DNA of 64,000 nt from Mercurialis annua (Eukaryota > Streptophyta > Magnoliopsida > Malpighiales > Euphorbiaceae): positions 6,458,001 through 6,522,000 of the forward strand of contig NC_065570.1 of assembly GCF_937616625.2 (NCBI RefSeq), written 5' to 3'. Position 1 is the stretch's first letter. Every line of letters begins with the position of its first letter. The position numbers and the translations under genes were made by a program. Under the pieces are notes generated by a model, which saw only the letters and a program-made list of their open reading frames with translations, was not told the origin of the DNA and searched no databases. Of the stretch, positions 45,127 to 57,919 are shown in pieces.

Positions 45127-45291
45127 TTATATTTTTTATATCAAAACTAAATAATTTTATTTTAAAACTATATAGTTTTACTAAATTAATAAAATATTTT
45201 AAATTTAATTAATTAGGAGCTATTTCAGAAACTCTTAATCGGTCATCCATACAAGTCGATTTGCGATCTTTTTATCAAGCTCATACATGAG

Positions 45292-47588
45292 TGTCACGAC
45301 CCAAAATATTGAGCCGCAACCGGCGCTAGAGAACGGGAGTGATAGCTCCGGAACCCGTAGCAAGCCTTAAATCACTATAAATTTTTCGCAAATAATAAAC
45401 AAATCACAATAAACAACGGAAGCAAATATACATATATAATACATAAACCAATATTCACACTAACTGTTCTGTTATCCTCGCGGGCTCTAATTACCGTACC
45501 TCGTACGAACTGGCCTCGCGGTACTATATACATCAGTTAGTGAAACACAACATATCACCGACATCTGGTGCCGTGAATGAAACTTAAAATACGTAGCCTA
45601 TCAAAACATATAAACAAGACAGCAAGTATTATGTACAATCAAAATGTACTGCTGTCTAGGCTATGACTCTGTCACATGGGACCACTACTGCAGCATTCAC
45701 AGAAGTCAAATACTATACATATTACAGCTGACTTCTGGACTTCAAAATTGGCCTCTAGCTAGGTCCACATACTAAGCACCTGAAAGACATCAAAGGTGAG
45801 GGGTCAGTATTTGGGAAAATACTGAGTGAGTTTGCATTTACTAACGGTATTAATATAAAAACATAGCATCGTATCTCAAGAAAACAATAATATAAAACAT
45901 ATAAACAGGTATTTGATCCGTACGAAACTAATATCCTAGCATGCGACACATCTCTTGAATAATCATATATCGTTCAACCCAATCATAAATTTCAAGTTGT
46001 GAGTCCAACTCACTGGTGGGCCCAGCCCACTAGATACGGGAACTTCCAGACTACACCGTAGCCGAGTTCACTCTCGTATCGAATTCATATCATATCATAC
46101 ATATCCAATCATTTCTCAAATGCAAACACACTAAACTGACTCAATACTGGTGATCACACAGCCTATTGACACCCAATAGGTAGCTAGTTTCTTCGGATCG
46201 CATACTAGTTCTCGTATATAAACTTGATAGAAACATATAACATTTAATCAAATCATATATTATGCGATGCGTATAAACAATATATATATCTATATAAAAT
46301 AACTTTAATATATAATACACGAAAGTAAAGTGCAACTCACAGTGACCGCAATCCAATCAATATTGTGGTCGATGAAATGATATTCCCTCGCTATCCCACG
46401 TCTACTGACCTCTCTGCTCGCTGACACGTCTGATAAATAATTAACGTTTAATGATTAGACGTGAATCTCGTATTCCTATACGTATAATACTTTTAAGTTT
46501 TAGGGTTTAGTTTCATTCTGATGAAGTTTCAAGGAGTTTTCAGGACAATGCGCAGGTGCTGCCTGCACGCTGACACTGTTTAGTAAAATGACGATCTCTC
46601 CCAATTGAACCGTTGGATCAAGATGAAATTTGACAGAGGCGTTCCTAAGGGCAAATCTATAAACTGACCGTTGGGATTTTGAATCTGTCAAGATTTGGGT
46701 AGTGTGCGAACGCACACAATGAGTGTGCGAACGCACACCCTAAAATTCAAGGAGTGTGCGAACGCACACTCATGACAGCCCCCGGAAAGTTGTTTTTCGG
46801 GGCTTTTCAACCATCCCGACGTGCTATACATTCAACTATACAAACCCGCATCTCGGTTTTCATTAAAACGCTATAATAACTTCAAAAACGTTAAATTCGA
46901 TCCTAATATTCTATATACCTAAAACAGCCCCTTTTTAACCATTTTTAACCAAAATTTTCGAAGATTTACCTTGAAACAAAGCTTAGGATCGATAGAGGAT
47001 TCGATTATGAAGAAATCGCCGCGAAAATCACTTGAATCGGACATCGAACAACGAAATGGCGGCGAAACGATCGTAATCGGCGATAATTTCTTTAACTCTC
47101 TCGATCCTTCTCTCTGCTTCTTTCTTTCATATATCATTCCATATATATTTTGGCTAAAATGCCATTTAGTCCTTGTCCTTTCTGTTTCTTACCATTTATC
47201 CTTTAAACTTTTCTTTCGTACGATTTAGTCCATAACTAAATCGATAAATTCTTAAATTATAACTTATACCCAATAAATAATATGAAACTCGATATTAATA
47301 CTATCCCGTCAAAATCCAAAATTTCCATTTTCGACACAAAGTGGCTAAATTACCACTTTGGTCCCTGTACTATATTTTGGACTTTTCTTGACATTTTTTC
47401 TTTTAATTCCAATTCTAACTTTAGAATTGAAATATAATCTAAATTTTCTCATAGTTAATTTCTCATAACCGACCTACTTGAAACTTATTTACTTTATCTT
47501 TTCAGAAATTCTTCTGATATCGTCACTCTGGCGAATCAAAACTGGACACGTGGTCCAATTAGCTAATTAAATATTTTGGGGTATTACA
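45292..47588 (-). mobile_element. Ty3-gypsy-type solo LTR
   Basis: 2297 bp. On the - strand it starts TGTAATACCCCAAAATATT and ends CAATATTTTGGGTCGTGACA (TG...CA), flanked by the 5-bp repeat atgag (45287-45291, 47589-47593). TGTAATACCCC ... GTGACA ends and 2-3 kb length recall chromovirus (Tekay/Del) LTRs; the lineage is inferred. No pol genes are present, so it is a solo LTR. Open frames inside are short and unconvincing. Confidence 0.82.
46702..46769. repeat. three copies of a gtgtgcgaacgcacac palindrome
   Basis: Identical 16-bp palindromes at 46702-46717, 46723-46738 and 46754-46769 (arms gtgtgcg/cgcacac, centre aa), within the solo LTR. Confidence 0.95.
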
Positions 47589-48150
47589 ATGAGCCTATTC
47601 ACAAACAATTAAACGAGATCTCATACAAGCTGTTCGTGACCATAAACGAGTTAAACACTACTATATCCATGTTTAACTTGTTGAAATAAATGAATATAAA
47701 ATCAAGCTCGAATTCAGTTCGTTTAGGATATAAACGAATACAATATGAGTTCTTATTGAGCCAAACGTCGAGTTTTTCGTGAGCGTCTCAGTTCATTTAC
47801 AGCCCTAGATAAGGGTATCTCCAAATCCAATTTTATTTAAAGTGTAATCTTATCGTATAGAATAAAGCAAATTCAACTTAAGTTAATAAATTTGTTTTAT
47901 TTTATAGTTTTTATATTATTATATAGTAAAGTATTTTTCTTTAAACTTCTATTATTAATAAAACTTATTTTTTTTATTTTTTATTGCTTACGTATCATTA
48001 AAAAGTGTATTAGCAAAAATACGGCAGTAAGAAGAGGTAATACAAAAGTATGTAAATTAATATATATGTAAAAAAATTTAAATTTTAATTAAAATAATAA
48101 AACAATATAGTAAAACATGTTTTAGAGTTCCGTGCTTCAAAAACAACTTA

Positions 48151-48418
48151 CTCCATCCGGTTAATAATATTTATCGCTTTTTGCTATTTTACATAGATTA
48201 AAAAATAATAAGTATGTCTTGATTTATAATTATATAAACTTTTACTAAATTGATCATATCATTACAAACACTATTTTTATGTTTGACTAGACGTTTAGTC
48301 CCATTAAATTATTTATTACTAATACGAATAAAATTAAGAAAAAAACTCTAAATTAAGTGATAAGTTTTATATATGGATCTATTTTTTAAAAATGATAAAT
48401 ATTATAGATAAAAGAGAG
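48151..48418. mobile_element. Stowaway-type MITE
   Basis: Left end ctccatccggttaataatat and right end atattatagataaaagagag are inverted and both bordered by TA. It is related to the Stowaway copies at 28625 and 61152 (shared aagtatgtcttgatttata-type core). Confidence 0.7.
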
Positions 48419-50030
48419 TATTTTATTTTTATATAAAATTATTATTTTTGTATAATTGGAGAGGGGGAGTGCTTGTTGGCAGAATTGAACTACAACCTAA
48501 CAGATTGTGAATTATAAAGTTTTTTTGTATAAAGTTTTTTAAAATAGAAATGAATTAAAGGGTTCTAAAACCTTTATAATACTCAAAGTTTGAGAGCATT
48601 AATTAATCAAATTGATCTGGTTCTGATAGTCTTATTTGTGGGCAACCTTCATTTCCCCTTGCCCGAGTTTGAGTGATAATAATGGAGCTGAAAACGGAAA
48701 AATTAAAACAACACAAAACAAAAATCGTCGTGTTTTGAGTATATTTGCATGAGAAGAATAGACGACAAACTGAAATAGTGACAAGCGCACATGAAAGTCA
48801 GTGACTTTTTTCACTAAATTGTGTATATCTACTCTCTTTATTAAACTATTTTTCACCCTCTATTTGGATTCCATTAAGATTTTTGTCTCCAACACGTGCA
48901 ACTTTCCCTATCCATGTCCTTACATTTTCATTTTCTTCTTCCAATTATAACGTTTTTATTAGTATAATATTTTTTTAATTTAACGAATTCTATAGTAAAT
49001 TGTTTCACTTAAATTTTATAACATTTCATTAGATTTGTGGAATAAAATGGCAAATCAATTCATGAATGATTGTTTGGTATATATTATACAGAGAAAAAAA
49101 ATTAAGAGTATTTCTGATAAAGATATCTTACAACGATTTCAAATGATGAAGACTCGTAGAATATAATTGTCTCTTATTAAAAAGCGACAATTTCTTGATT
49201 TTGTAATGTTTTTGTACTATCAGTTGTATTTTACATTAGAAAATTTAATGATCATACATCATGGTGTTTATTTTTTGTGGTATGATTTTTAACTTTTTTT
49301 ATATTAAATTGTGCCCTATTCTAATTTTAGGTCTGGCTTCGTCACTGCCTCTTGCTCTTACTCCTTATAGTAAGTATAAGTGATATATACCTTGTAAAAT
49401 CTATAGATAATTCTTTTAGTTTTGATAGAATATTGTTTGAATAAATTATTTATTTTATTTTTTATAAAGCAGGTTAACTTCCGGTTGAACTCAAATTAAA
49501 CTTCAAACCTTTCATTCTTTTCTATCGACGGGTCAAGTATTGTACTGAGTTTTACAACATCGCTTATTATACAATTAAATGATACTTAGTAAAGAAATAA
49601 TAATTCGGTAAGAAAACTTGACAAATGATATACATATAATACTGAACATGTTATGAATAAAAATATTAAAATTTAAACTAAATATATATATATATCATGA
49701 TCAGTATGAAAGAAAACATTGTCTCATATTTAATTAAAAGATTATATTGTACATCTGAATGGGGATTGTGACAATTCAGGGAAGCAATAATGTGAGCAAC
49801 AAACAAGAATAATAACGTGAAAATTCAACAAAAGAGGTTAAAAGAAAAAACAAAATTAGCGTCACACGTGCAAAGTTTTGGTTGGAAAAAAGATATGTTT
49901 GGGCAATAATTGGGACAATGGCCACCTCACCTAGTCTACGTACCATGCCACTGTCTATAGCTAAAAAGGATAGGGTTAAATTAAATTAAATTAAATTTCA
50001 TTACTTTTATTAAGGTAAAATCCAGAATCT
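48419..50030. other. AT-rich intergenic DNA
   Basis: No gene or clear element boundary was seen. The open frame at 48632-48856 (- strand) has no recognisable features. Confidence 0.5.
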
Positions 50031-50900
50031 ACGGATAAATGTTGGTCCTTTGGTCTCTTCTTACCATTTTATGAGCACAAGATATTGTTCTTTTTGACTC
50101 ACCATATTATTCACCCTCTACTGTTCCTGCGCCTCGCCGACACTCTCTTCAGTTTAGTACTAGTTTGACATACCCATATCTAATTATCAATCACGAAAAA
50201 GTAAAATTCTCAGAACAATTTTAAAAAAAATTTGAAGAAAAATGAACAATCAATAGTGATAAATCACTGCCGCTTGATCAGGTCAACTGAGCTTGAAAAG
50301 ACAAAAATAAAGAGCAGAACGTCAGTCAAAATACCGATGGGGGACACCGGCAAATCGCTCCGACGGTCTAGTCAGTATTTAAGGAAGAAGAGAAAGAAGA
50401 GAAGAGAAAACAGAGTGTAGAATCAGAAATAAGTACCTTTTAAGGTTTGTCCATAAGGTGGTTTATATAGTTTTACCTGGTACAGTCTTACCATAGTGGA
50501 TTATTGCTCTTTTTGGTCCCAACAGAATCGGTTATCTGAGGTGGCGCCTTCTTATTGCTTCTCGTTTATCGAGTAGAATAAGCGACGCATAGAACCATCT
50601 ATGTGTCAGATTCTGTTAGAGTTTGTTAGAAAAAAGGATTAGCTCGGTCGCGAGACAGGATGCCGAGCTCCGATTCGCCTGTGACCGATGTGTCTCGCAC
50701 CGAGGTGATCGTACTTTGATCCGACCTTTAGTGTAATCTCCGTTTTAGCAGGTCGGTCACAGTAAATATCTTGTGTCGGGTCCCCATGTTTGCTTGACAT
50801 GGTGAGGTCATATGTAGGTGAGGCTGTTTTACCGCCTTTATATTACTGGTCCCGTTATCAATTAGTGTATTGCAAACGGGGGTAAACATTTAAGCAATGG
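50031..50900. repeat. GC-richer retroelement-like block, unclassified
   Basis: 50320-50860 is distinctly GC-richer than its surroundings and has LTR/leader-like wording (gggggacaccggcaaatcgc, ggtgtctcgcaccgaggtg-like stretches, purine-rich agaagagaaagaagagaag). No ends, target repeat or coding domain could be fixed. It may be part of a gypsy LTR. Confidence 0.3.
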
Positions 50901-53640
50901 CAGCATATGCAAATAAAGGTTACACCCTAAGTTGCACGGAAACGTTTTCGAAATGAGAAAGCTCTCCTTACATAAGGTTTCCATACATTCTAGGTCACAC
51001 CCATTAAATCTCGCTCAATGCCCTAACATGGTTAATAGGATTTCAAAAAATAATGATACTCTGAAGAAATCAATATCTGATGTGGGCAAAGACGGATCTA
51101 GAAAGAGTATTTAGTCGGAAAACTATCCAGTTTATAATTTTAAATATCTTAAAAAATAGTAATATAAGATTGAAAATAAATGCAAACGAGTCGCAACACC
51201 TCACAGCTGGTTTAATTTCTTTTTTTAAGTTAAATAATCCTTCATAATTTTATTTCTTCTTCAATAAGTCTATTTTCTTCCTCTCTCTTTTTCTTCATTT
51301 TCTTAAAAAATGGACCAAATTTTTCGTTTAGTCTATTTTTTTTTAAATAATCAGATTACACATCGTTTGACTTAAATTTTTTTATTTAAAATAGTCAGAA
51401 CGATGTTTAGTTTGAATTAAGTAAATTAAAAAATAGCCGAAAGAATCGAATGATGAAATTCCGCTCCTTCCGAATTGAAATCCTGATAAGCACGTGCACG
51501 TAAGACATGAAGAAGGTGATTTTTCGGTAAAAAAAAATACCACAAACTCTTCTAAACTATGAACTTGGAGTTTTTTGTGCTCGAAAGAAAGTGAGGTTTT
51601 AGAGGGAGTATACGGTATCAAATATTAAGCTTTTCTGTATTAATTACACTGATTAAGGAATTAGATGGAACATTTTCACAACTAATCTATTACTAATATA
51701 TTATAATCAATTAACCGATTATTCCATCCACACCTAGATCTTTAGTCTTGGCCAGCCAAATTGGTGGGTCCAGAATTGCATGGCAAGATAGAATGCTTGT
51801 GGCGAAAGTAGAGGCTAATCATGGTCATCAACTCTTTGCATTCCATACCAAAGCTGCGGAAATTAGACGATTCTGTCGTAATTTGTATCAATAAACAACA
51901 AACTAGCAAATTGATTTATTTTGTTATGTTTTATTTCGTTACTATTTGTAGCTCATGGCATGGTCCAAATAGAATAAATATGTTTAAAATGGCTAAGGTG
52001 ACAAATTATGGGTACCTAATTTGCTATATTTAAAGCCATTCCCCCTCCAGGTGGGTCTATGTTCATGTGTCTATTGAGTAGTAGTTACTTTGTTATCTCA
52101 AAGAAAAAATTGTTTTTTTGACTCTGTACAATATTTTTAGACCACATACCTAAATAATACTGCTAAACTACTAATGTTGAATTATTATGAGAGCAGCAAA
52201 TTGTTAATGAACAAAGGATTAATTTACCCCTTCAATCTAATATGAAAGATCAAAAAGGTCATTTCTTGGCAAATTTGGATCGATTCAACCAACGTCTATG
52301 CCAAACCGGATTGCTTTCACCCCTCTGATAAAAAAAGATAGTGAGTTAATAAATTAAAAAAATTAATTATAATTAACTCTAATTAAATCTAATTAACATT
52401 CTAATTAAAAATCTAATTAAACCCAGTTATATTAATTTTTAAATTAAATTTGAGGATTTTTTTACACCTTTTTTATTTTCCAATCTTCTTCCCCACTTGA
52501 TATCTTCTTTCTTCAGCAAGTGAGCAGGAAAAACCCAGTAATTCAATTTATTCTTAATTAAATCGCATTTGAAATACCAACAACCGGGAGGGGGGGGTGT
52601 TATTTAAGGTTTTGTTTAAAAAATAAAAAATCTATTTAAAAAGAATTAATAGAATGTTAGGATTTAAAGAGATCTGCGAGGAGATTTTAGGGTGCTTCGG
52701 AGCTTCGGATTTTAAAACAATCCTTCATACACTATTCAATAAAAGATTGAGATTTGCAACATGACAGAACTCGCTTACAAGTTACAAAAAGACAAAATCC
52801 ATACGGATACCCCTCTACTCTATCAGTTTTTTTAAGAGGTCTCTACCCCAAAATTGTTTATATTTAGGTCCCCGTAGTTGGCAAAATTCCAATTTTCAAA
52901 TTCTTTTGAGGGACTGTAGGAACAAAAAAATTATAAGTATATGACTGGTGAAAACTAAAAAGGACCTGAAAATTAAAAATAATATAAGTAAAGGGACCTG
53001 AATAATAAAAAAATAGTACAAGAGTTTTTTGAACAAAAATAATATATTATAAGGATTTTTAGATAGATTTAGCCTTACAAAAATGGAGTTTGAAGCTCAA
53101 CACCAAATTTAGAGTATTTATTAAAGCTAAACCCCTAACTCATAAACTAAATTTAATTTTACAAAGTTAATCAACAACTCGTTATGTGAATCGATGACGG
53201 AAGGAGGAGAAGGTATGAGAGTGTCATTGTCCTTTCCAAATTTTCAAAATTTTAGCACCAAGTGGTATCCAAAACACATAATACTATATAATTATAAATA
53301 TAATCGAAATAAAATACAATGCCTAATTTATTTTTTATAATAATTGAATGTAATTTTAAATTTTTATTAAACATATTTTAAAATAATTATAGCGATAAAC
53401 AAAAATATATTAAATTTAATTAATCTTTTTATGTTTATAATTTTTTAAAAAATTTATTTTAATAAACTAAAATATTTATAGAAATATTATGGTTTGATAA
53501 ATAGTCAAAAGTTATCTGAATTTTGACTTTTTTTGAAAGAAATATAAATTTAAGGTTTAAAATAAATTTTATTTTTGACAATCAAACCTTTTGACTAAGT
53601 CAAATAGCATAGTTAATTAACGAAAGGGGGTAATAGTTAA
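50901..53640. other. AT-rich intergenic DNA
   Basis: Short frames at 50932-51114 (+), 51382-51621 (-) and 51821-52033 (+) show no recognisable domain. 52790-53075 has loosely inverted sides (ggtccccgtag / aaagggacctgaa) suggesting an old MITE. Confidence 0.45.
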
Positions 53641-53644
53641 TTTA

Positions 53645-53993
53645 ATCAAGGTCAAATGTATGGATTGGACCCTCTCGTTAGGTTCTATTTTGAATTTGGA
53701 CCCTAATAAACTTTTTTTAGATGGAGGTGCTTAACATTATAAAATAATTTCACATCGGATCTTCCGAACTTAAAATGTCACGTGTTCGTTAGTGATTGAC
53801 ATACTTAGCGCTAACGTATTAGATTCGATGGTCACATCTGCCAATCATTAACGAACATGTGATATTTTAGGTTCGGAGTGTCCGATTTGAATTTTTTTTA
53901 TAATGTTAAGTACCTTCATCGAAAAAAAAGTTCATTAGAATTTAAATTCAAAACCGAACCAAATGTGAGGGTTCAATATGTACATTTAGCCTA
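53645..53993. mobile_element. TIR element (MITE), diverged
   Basis: Left gtcaaatgtatggattggac and right gttcaatatgtacatttagcc are inverted. The inner parts also pair (cgaacttaaaatgtcacgtg versus catgtgatattttaggttcg). No target duplication was fixed. Confidence 0.55.
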
Positions 53994-56655
53994 TAATCAA
54001 ACATCAAGGATAAATAATTGACTTTTTAGAAATCATGGAGGAACTAACTATAGTCTAAAATCGAGGAGGAATTAGTAATTATTCCAAAAGGATATAGCAT
54101 CCACTTCATCATCCTTGGAAAAGTAATTCTTTTATCAAATTTTATTGTATTAAATTTTGCAAATTGGAATGAGATGAAGTCTATGCTTTACACCATTTTA
54201 TAATTGTAAGTTTCACTGGAAGAGAACTATTGCAACCGCAAAATTAGGGACTCTCTAAATATTTATTTTAAGTGAGATTCTACTATTGTTTTGGATGTCA
54301 ATCAAGCATGAAATTGCTGGTCTAACAAAGAGACAACACTAAGCATCCATCAACCATGCTTTCTAATCAACACAATTATTTATATTTATATCAATTTTCT
54401 CCCTTTTTCACAGATCCAAAGTATATTATATGGAAGTTTTAATTGACAACTGCATAATCATTTGTTAAAGAGATGAAAGAAATAAAGCAACTTAGCAATT
54501 TAGACAACTACTATAAAATAACATAATTTTCAAAAGTGCATGTGATTGATTACTCTCTTTTTTTTATTTAAATAAGGTTGCGGATTGAAATCGTACGTAT
54601 TTATATATAACCATTTAAAATTTGAGTATGTAGGTTTATCTCTCGCTAAAAATATATTCGGTTTGAATGAAAATTAATCTAGATGTAAAAAGTTTAAAGA
54701 TGTCGCTATATAATTAGAACTAGTTTAGAGCATTTCATAATTAAATTTAAAAAAATATAAAGAAAATTTATGTATATATGAATGAGAATCCAACATAAAA
54801 TATTTTAATTACTACAAGTTCCAATCTTGAATAGATACATTTATAAATAGGATTAAATCAAATGATTTAGTTGATGTGATGAAATTCAATTCGGTGGTTA
54901 TATCTACGGATCACGTAATTGTCATAATTTACCTAAAAAGATTTCCATATTAAGTTATTGAGGATCCTACAAAAGTAATCATTTAATTAGGACCATTGAT
55001 TATCTTGCCATGACAAATATAAACCCTTAATTAGATTAATTAAGCTGTCTTCAATATATAATGCGCATGGTCTTTCCTCTCTAGCTAGTTCTTATAACTT
55101 GCTAATCTCCTCTTCAGCTTTTGAAATATTCTATGCAATAACTTTTACTTTTTTAGAAAGAAAATTTCTCAACTTTAGACAAAGTAAAAAGAAATTTTGA
55201 AAAATCATTAAATAATATTTGGTGTGCTATAGAAAAGCTTTTCATGTTTTTTTAGTTGAAATTTTGAAATTTAACCTTTTCATATTTTAACAGCCATTGT
55301 TCAATTCAACTTTATTAAAGATTTTGAATTAATAACAACAGTTTTTTTCTCTGTTTCTCTCGAATTTGGAGAGTACCTGAAACTGAAAATTTGCTAAGTG
55401 TGCCCTAGAAATTGAAGAACAAACAAATAAAACTGAATCTTTGTCCTTAAAGTGTATCTTCTTTTGGAGTAAAAGCTCAAGTTTTTGTGACTTTGTATGT
55501 CAGTTATTTTTCTTTGATTATTCCAGCAATCCACATGCTAAATTTTAGTACTATTTGTTTTATTTAATTCTACTTTACAATTGATTTTATTTAAAATAAA
55601 ATATTATCAATTTTATAAAATTAAAAAATAGAGTTTGTTTTGAGAATTAGTAACAAAGTGAATACAAATATATTAATTTATAATAATTTGGTAAAATTTA
55701 GTTTTGATCCAAAAATTCAATGTATTATGTAATTTCCATTAGTAAGAACAATAGGAGATAGGGATAGAACTTAGGATTAGTTACTATTATTCTCATTAGT
55801 TTAGGTCTAAACTGCTGTTTTTTCTTGAATTTAAAATATTACTTTTTTCCCTCTTACATTTTAGTTTTCTTTTTTTCAACTGAAATCCCCTTTTATAAGA
55901 TGGTTTCATTTATGTAAAATATAAAATTCAAGAATATAATAGTATTTTTTCAAAATCAAAGGGAAATTAAACTTAAGGATGTAATAGTAATTAACCCTAG
56001 AAATTATAGGGTGAATTGTGTTGATGTAGTGAAGAAACATTTGTCTGACTTTTTGGTTTCTTTGTACATAAAGAAATGTACAATTTGAATAAAAAGATTG
56101 GGTGTTCAGAACCTCTTTTTGAATATAAATCATTCAAGTGGGGTTATATGATATCCAAAAATTAAAAAGAAAAATCGAGTGGGGCAGATGAAATAAATTA
56201 AATAAAATTACCTGAAGGATTTGTTAGATAAAATTAAACAGCCGATAATAAAAAAAATTAACAGTTTTTATTTCAACCGTTTAATTAGCTCTCGAATCTC
56301 TCTCGACATCTAAATTAAATACGACCTATGGTGGGTACCAGATAATAATTTTTTTTTTTTCACGTTTTTGAGTAGTAGTCCCAAGTCTTTTTTAGAGTGT
56401 GCAAAGAGAAGAAATTGAATAAGGATTGCAAAAAACTAAATCATTAGAATTTATAACCCCACCCCCAATAAATTAGAGAATTAAAAGAAAAAACTTCTAC
56501 AAAAAGTATATACAAGTACAGCATAATAAAAATAATTACCAAATTCTACTTAAATTGATTCTCCATGCTAAATTAACCCTTAAATACTCTGTTTCTTTAA
56601 CATATTTAAATTTTATATGAGAATCTTATAAAGATTGAAGAACAAGAAATGAAAA
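53994..56655. other. AT-rich intergenic DNA downstream of the OVATE gene
   Basis: No gene, RNA gene or clear repeat was recognised. The part nearest 56655 should contain the 3' UTR of the OVATE gene. Confidence 0.5.
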
Positions 56656-56659
56656 ATAA

Positions 56660-57712
56660 TTACTTGGATGGAATTTCTTTCAAATCAAACCAGATTTGCT
56701 TGAACACCTTGATAATAAGATGATGATACTCATCAGAATTTAAAGAAAGATAGCAAGCAAGAAGCTCTTCTAAATCCTTTGATGATCTGATATTATTTTC
56801 CACTATCATCTCCACCATTGATTCCCTGAAATCTTTCTGTGGATCAAACGATGATTTCACTATTGCAAGACTATCAGACAGGCTTTTTCTCGAGCTCGAA
56901 CTCGAATTCGACGACGAAACGCTCTTTCGAGCGTTCTGAACTCTCCGGCCCGCGATTCTTGGCGAGTTAACTCGGAGCTTGAGCCCTCCAGGAGAGTTTA
57001 AAGATTGTCTCTTGACATAGTTAAATTTTTTCTGTTCTTGAATTTTGAGTTTGACTACATTTCTGTAGTTGGATGGTTCTTGCTTTTTGTCGATCTTTTT
57101 TGTTATAATCGGAGGAAGATCAAGATCGGATATTTCTAGCTTGTTATCGAAATTTGTAGCGTGTAATGATTTTTTATCGACGTCGATGATTATGTCGTCG
57201 TCAATGGCGTGAGAAATGAACATTAGTTTATCAAGAACACGATCAGACCTGAATTCTGGCGGAAACGAGTCGTCTTCCTCGCAGAATTCTGATGATTCGT
57301 CGCGAGAGCTGTTTGAGCTGGAGGAAAAGTACGCCGGTGGGGAATCACGGCAGGTGCAGGCGGCGGAGACAGGCTTGGGAGAGGAGTGTTTTACGGCGGC
57401 TCTTCTCTTGGGGAGTCTTCTTTTTGATGATTTTCTTGGTGGGTCATGGAAATTATGAGTTGGAGAATTGTGTAATCTTTGATCATTTGGTGTAAGTTCT
57501 CGAGTGAAATGGTAAGATTTTCTGGGATACGAGGAGTGACAGCGGCGGCGGTGGTGGTGGTTCTGGTTAGTTTTTGACGGCGGAAAAACTGGCGGTGGTT
57601 GTTTTTTCTTGGGAGGAGGAGGGTTAGGGTTTTTGGATTTGCCGATGTCTTTAAGCTTGTAAAACCAAGCATTGGGCATCATATCAGATAATCGGAATCT
57701 GTAGTTGCCCAT
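56660..57712 (-). CDS. OVATE family protein (OFP) transcriptional repressor
   Basis: Single-exon gene, 350 aa. OFPs are plant-specific nuclear proteins that repress transcription and interact with TALE homeodomain proteins, affecting organ shape, growth and vascular or ovule development. The N-terminus MGNYRFRLSDMMPNAWFYKL is the typical start of the AtOFP1-5 group, so I take the ATG at 57712 and not the upstream in-frame one at 57919. Then come a proline-rich segment, a basic stretch that can serve as NLS (RKSSKRRLPKRR), a Ser/acidic middle with a SSSNSSSSS run, and the OVATE domain (about residues 288-345) with FRESMVEMIVENN, LEELLACYLSLNSDEYHHLI and FKQIWFDL. No frame damage. Intronless structure is usual for OFPs. 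Confidence 0.95.
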   Translation of the reverse strand: MGNYRFRLSDMMPNAWFYKLKDIGKSKNPNPPPPKKKQPPPVFPPSKTNQNHHHRRRCHSSYPRKSYHFTRELTPNDQRLHNSPTHNFHDPPRKSSKRRLPKRRAAVKHSSPKPVSAACTCRDSPPAYFSSSSNSSRDESSEFCEEDDSFPPEFRSDRVLDKLMFISHAIDDDIIIDVDKKSLHATNFDNKLEISDLDLPPIITKKIDKKQEPSNYRNVVKLKIQEQKKFNYVKRQSLNSPGGLKLRVNSPRIAGRRVQNARKSVSSSNSSSSSRKSLSDSLAIVKSSFDPQKDFRESMVEMIVENNIRSSKDLEELLACYLSLNSDEYHHLIIKVFKQIWFDLKEIPSK

Positions 57713-57858
57713 GAAAACTTGATCTTCTTCTTCTTCTATCTCTGAGTGGTTTGGTCTGAGAGTGAGTGTTCGTGCGTGTGTCTGTGTCTGTGTATCTATG
57801 GAATCAAATTTTTGTCTGTTTGGCTGTAAGCAAATGATAGAAATGAATTGAAACATTG

Positions 57859-57869
57859 ATATATAAATA
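57859..57869 (-). promoter_or_regulatory. probable TATA box of the OVATE gene
   Basis: On the - strand TTATTTATATATC lies about 150 bp upstream of the OFP start codon, leaving a 5' leader of roughly 110-120 nt. Position is plausible; no start-site data are available. Confidence 0.5.
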
Positions 57870-57919
57870 AAGATTGGCAATTGGGGTGGGAGAGGGGTGG
57901 TGGGGTGGGGCAAGAGCAT

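Larger units (their letters stand above)
32921..47807. mobile_element. outer TIR element hosting the nested stack (hAT-like, about 0.7 kb of own sequence)
   Basis: Left end atgctgtaaataaattgag and right end ctcagttcatttacagccc are inverted, and both sides carry gataagggta (32911-32920, 47808-47817), an 8-10 bp target duplication. Three later insertions lie inside (copia 32981-44521, MITE 44809-45126, solo LTR 45292-47588). Subtracting these and their target repeats leaves about 712 bp with no coding frame. The tgtaaatgaac-type end resembles plant hAT elements; the superfamily is inferred. Confidence 0.65.

Noticed and set aside
48632..48856. 74-codon - strand gene
   Set aside because: No recognisable domain, hydrophobic low-complexity middle, and no neighbouring exons or signals.
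50232..50420. Small basic protein gene
   Set aside because: Lys/Arg-rich frame from a purine-rich stretch in a retroelement-like block; no start context or domain.
57216..57672. Open frames overlapping the OVATE gene on both strands
   Set aside because: Shadows of the 350-aa OVATE frame, which has recognisable N- and C-terminal family motifs.
57713..57919. Upstream in-frame extension of the OVATE protein
   Set aside because: The segment is not OFP-like, contains the probable TATA box region, and MGNYRFRLSDMMPNAW is the usual family start.
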